DNA of 6,228 nucleotides from an uncultured Collinsella sp. (GTDB lineage Bacteria > Actinomycetota > Coriobacteriia > Coriobacteriales > Coriobacteriaceae): positions 1-6,228 of the forward strand of contig CALLFD010000217.1 in the NCBI GenBank assembly GCA_937997605.1, read 5' to 3'. Below, one piece after another: positions 6,001 to 6,228 of the stretch. A program made the translations under genes and the position numbers. Numbering within the stretch: the stretch's first letter is position 1; each line of letters opens with the position of its first letter. The notes beneath the pieces are model-generated. The model searched no databases and was not told where the DNA came from. It saw nothing but the letters and a program-made list of their open reading frames with translations.

Positions 6001-6102
6001 CGCGCCCACCAGAGCGACAACTTGTCATTCAAAGAGGACGGCATGACCAGAAGGTCAATGCCGCCCTCTTTTCATGCCAATTTGTTCGCTCTGGTGGGCG
6101 CT
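6001..6102. repeat. Inverted-repeat element (MITE-like) with 16-bp perfect arms and CGCTG flanks
   Basis: GCGCCCACCAGAGCGA (6002-6017) is perfectly repeated in reverse complement at 6086-6101; CAA/TTG (6018-6020, 6082-6084) adds three more pairs past a bulged T. One unpaired base lies outside each arm (C6001, T6102), and both ends are then flanked by the same 5-mer CGCTG (5996-6000 and 6103-6107), as a target-site duplication would be. The interior is filled by the terminator-like hairpin at 6031-6072. It encodes no protein. It could be a small non-autonomous mobile element or a large nested terminator; a single copy cannot decide between them. Confidence 0.5.
6031..6072. terminator. Terminator-like hairpin inside the inverted-repeat element
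   Basis: AAAGAGG (6031-6037) pairs with CCTCTTT (6065-6071), CGGCAT (6039-6044) with ATGCCG (6058-6063), and GACC (6045-6048) with GGTC (6053-6056) around an AGAA loop, with one A/C mismatch and one bulged A. The stem ends in TTTT then C, a short U-run. On the minus strand it also ends CTCTTTG, so it may act weakly in both directions. It lies about 75 bp past the RGG gene stop and is the best candidate for ending that transcript. Confidence 0.62.
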
Positions 6103-6112
6103 CGCTGTCGGT

Positions 6113-6172
6113 ACCAAAACATCGGCGTTGTCCTGATCAAAGCCTGCCAAAAAGGGACAGGTTTATTTTGGT
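6113..6172. repeat. REP-like intergenic palindrome with GGGACAGG core
   Basis: ACCAAAA (6113-6119) and TTTTGGT (6166-6172) are perfect inverted 7-mers, 46 bp apart. Inside, CCTG (6143-6146) pairs with CAGG (6158-6161) and flanking CC/GG add pairs. The string GGGACAGGTTTATTTTGG (6154-6171) resembles dispersed intergenic repeats that I associate with Coriobacteriia genomes and with REP/RAYT-type palindromes; that is recollection and not a search result. The remaining bases to 6228 show no gene, and no complete promoter was found. Confidence 0.35.
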
Positions 6173-6228
6173 GGTCGTTGGGTGTTCCTATAGTTTTGTC
6201 AACCGTCGGGGCTACTCCCGGTAGGGCA

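Noticed and set aside
6189..6202. TATAGT (+) and TTGACA (minus, 6202-6197) as promoter elements
   Set aside because: TATAGT has no adequate -35 at 15-18 bp, and the perfect minus-strand TTGACA has no -10 at the right distance.

Overview
The window looks like a chromosomal segment of a Coriobacteriia member, most likely Collinsella or a close relative (Actinomycetota, gut anaerobe). I infer this from the moderately GC-rich coding sequence with GAG/GGC/CTG/AAG-type codons, the presence of a sugar PTS, the short 136-residue peptide deformylase type, and a GGGACAGG-containing intergenic palindrome. No database search was possible, so the taxonomy is recognition and not proof.

Layout, left to right. 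Positions 1-141 hold the 3' end of an unidentified + strand gene. A 193-bp gap with a perfect 7-1-7 palindrome leads to a + strand PTS permease (EIIBC, beta-glucoside/glucose superfamily, 335-1777) that lacks its own EIIA domain. A strong bidirectional terminator (1798-1838) separates it from a convergent minus-strand pair: a LysR-type regulator (1901-2824) preceded 36 bp upstream by a short peptide deformylase (2861-3271). Divergent from the deformylase, across 205 bp, is a 14-TM-type MFS exporter (3477-4892). Its leader folds into consecutive, partly mutually exclusive hairpins, and the last one buries part of the Shine-Dalgarno sequence. After 152 bp carrying four small hairpins comes an unusual gene (5045-5956): an acidic N-terminus, a MarR-like winged helix, and a tail of about 20 RGG repeats. 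The last 272 bp hold no gene. They contain a perfect hairpin, a 102-bp nested inverted-repeat element that encloses a terminator-like hairpin and is flanked by 5-bp direct repeats, and a REP-like palindrome.

How the genes may work together. The PTS imports and phosphorylates a sugar, using EI, HPr and an EIIA encoded elsewhere. The deformylase/LysR pair and the divergent MFS pump form a compact module whose geometry suggests LysR control of the shared intergenic region; a role in drug or metabolite resistance is speculative. The winged-helix/RGG protein combines predicted DNA-binding and RNA-binding parts and has a structured leader, so it could be autoregulated. The MFS leader and the wHTH-RGG gene with its leader are the points most worth following up.
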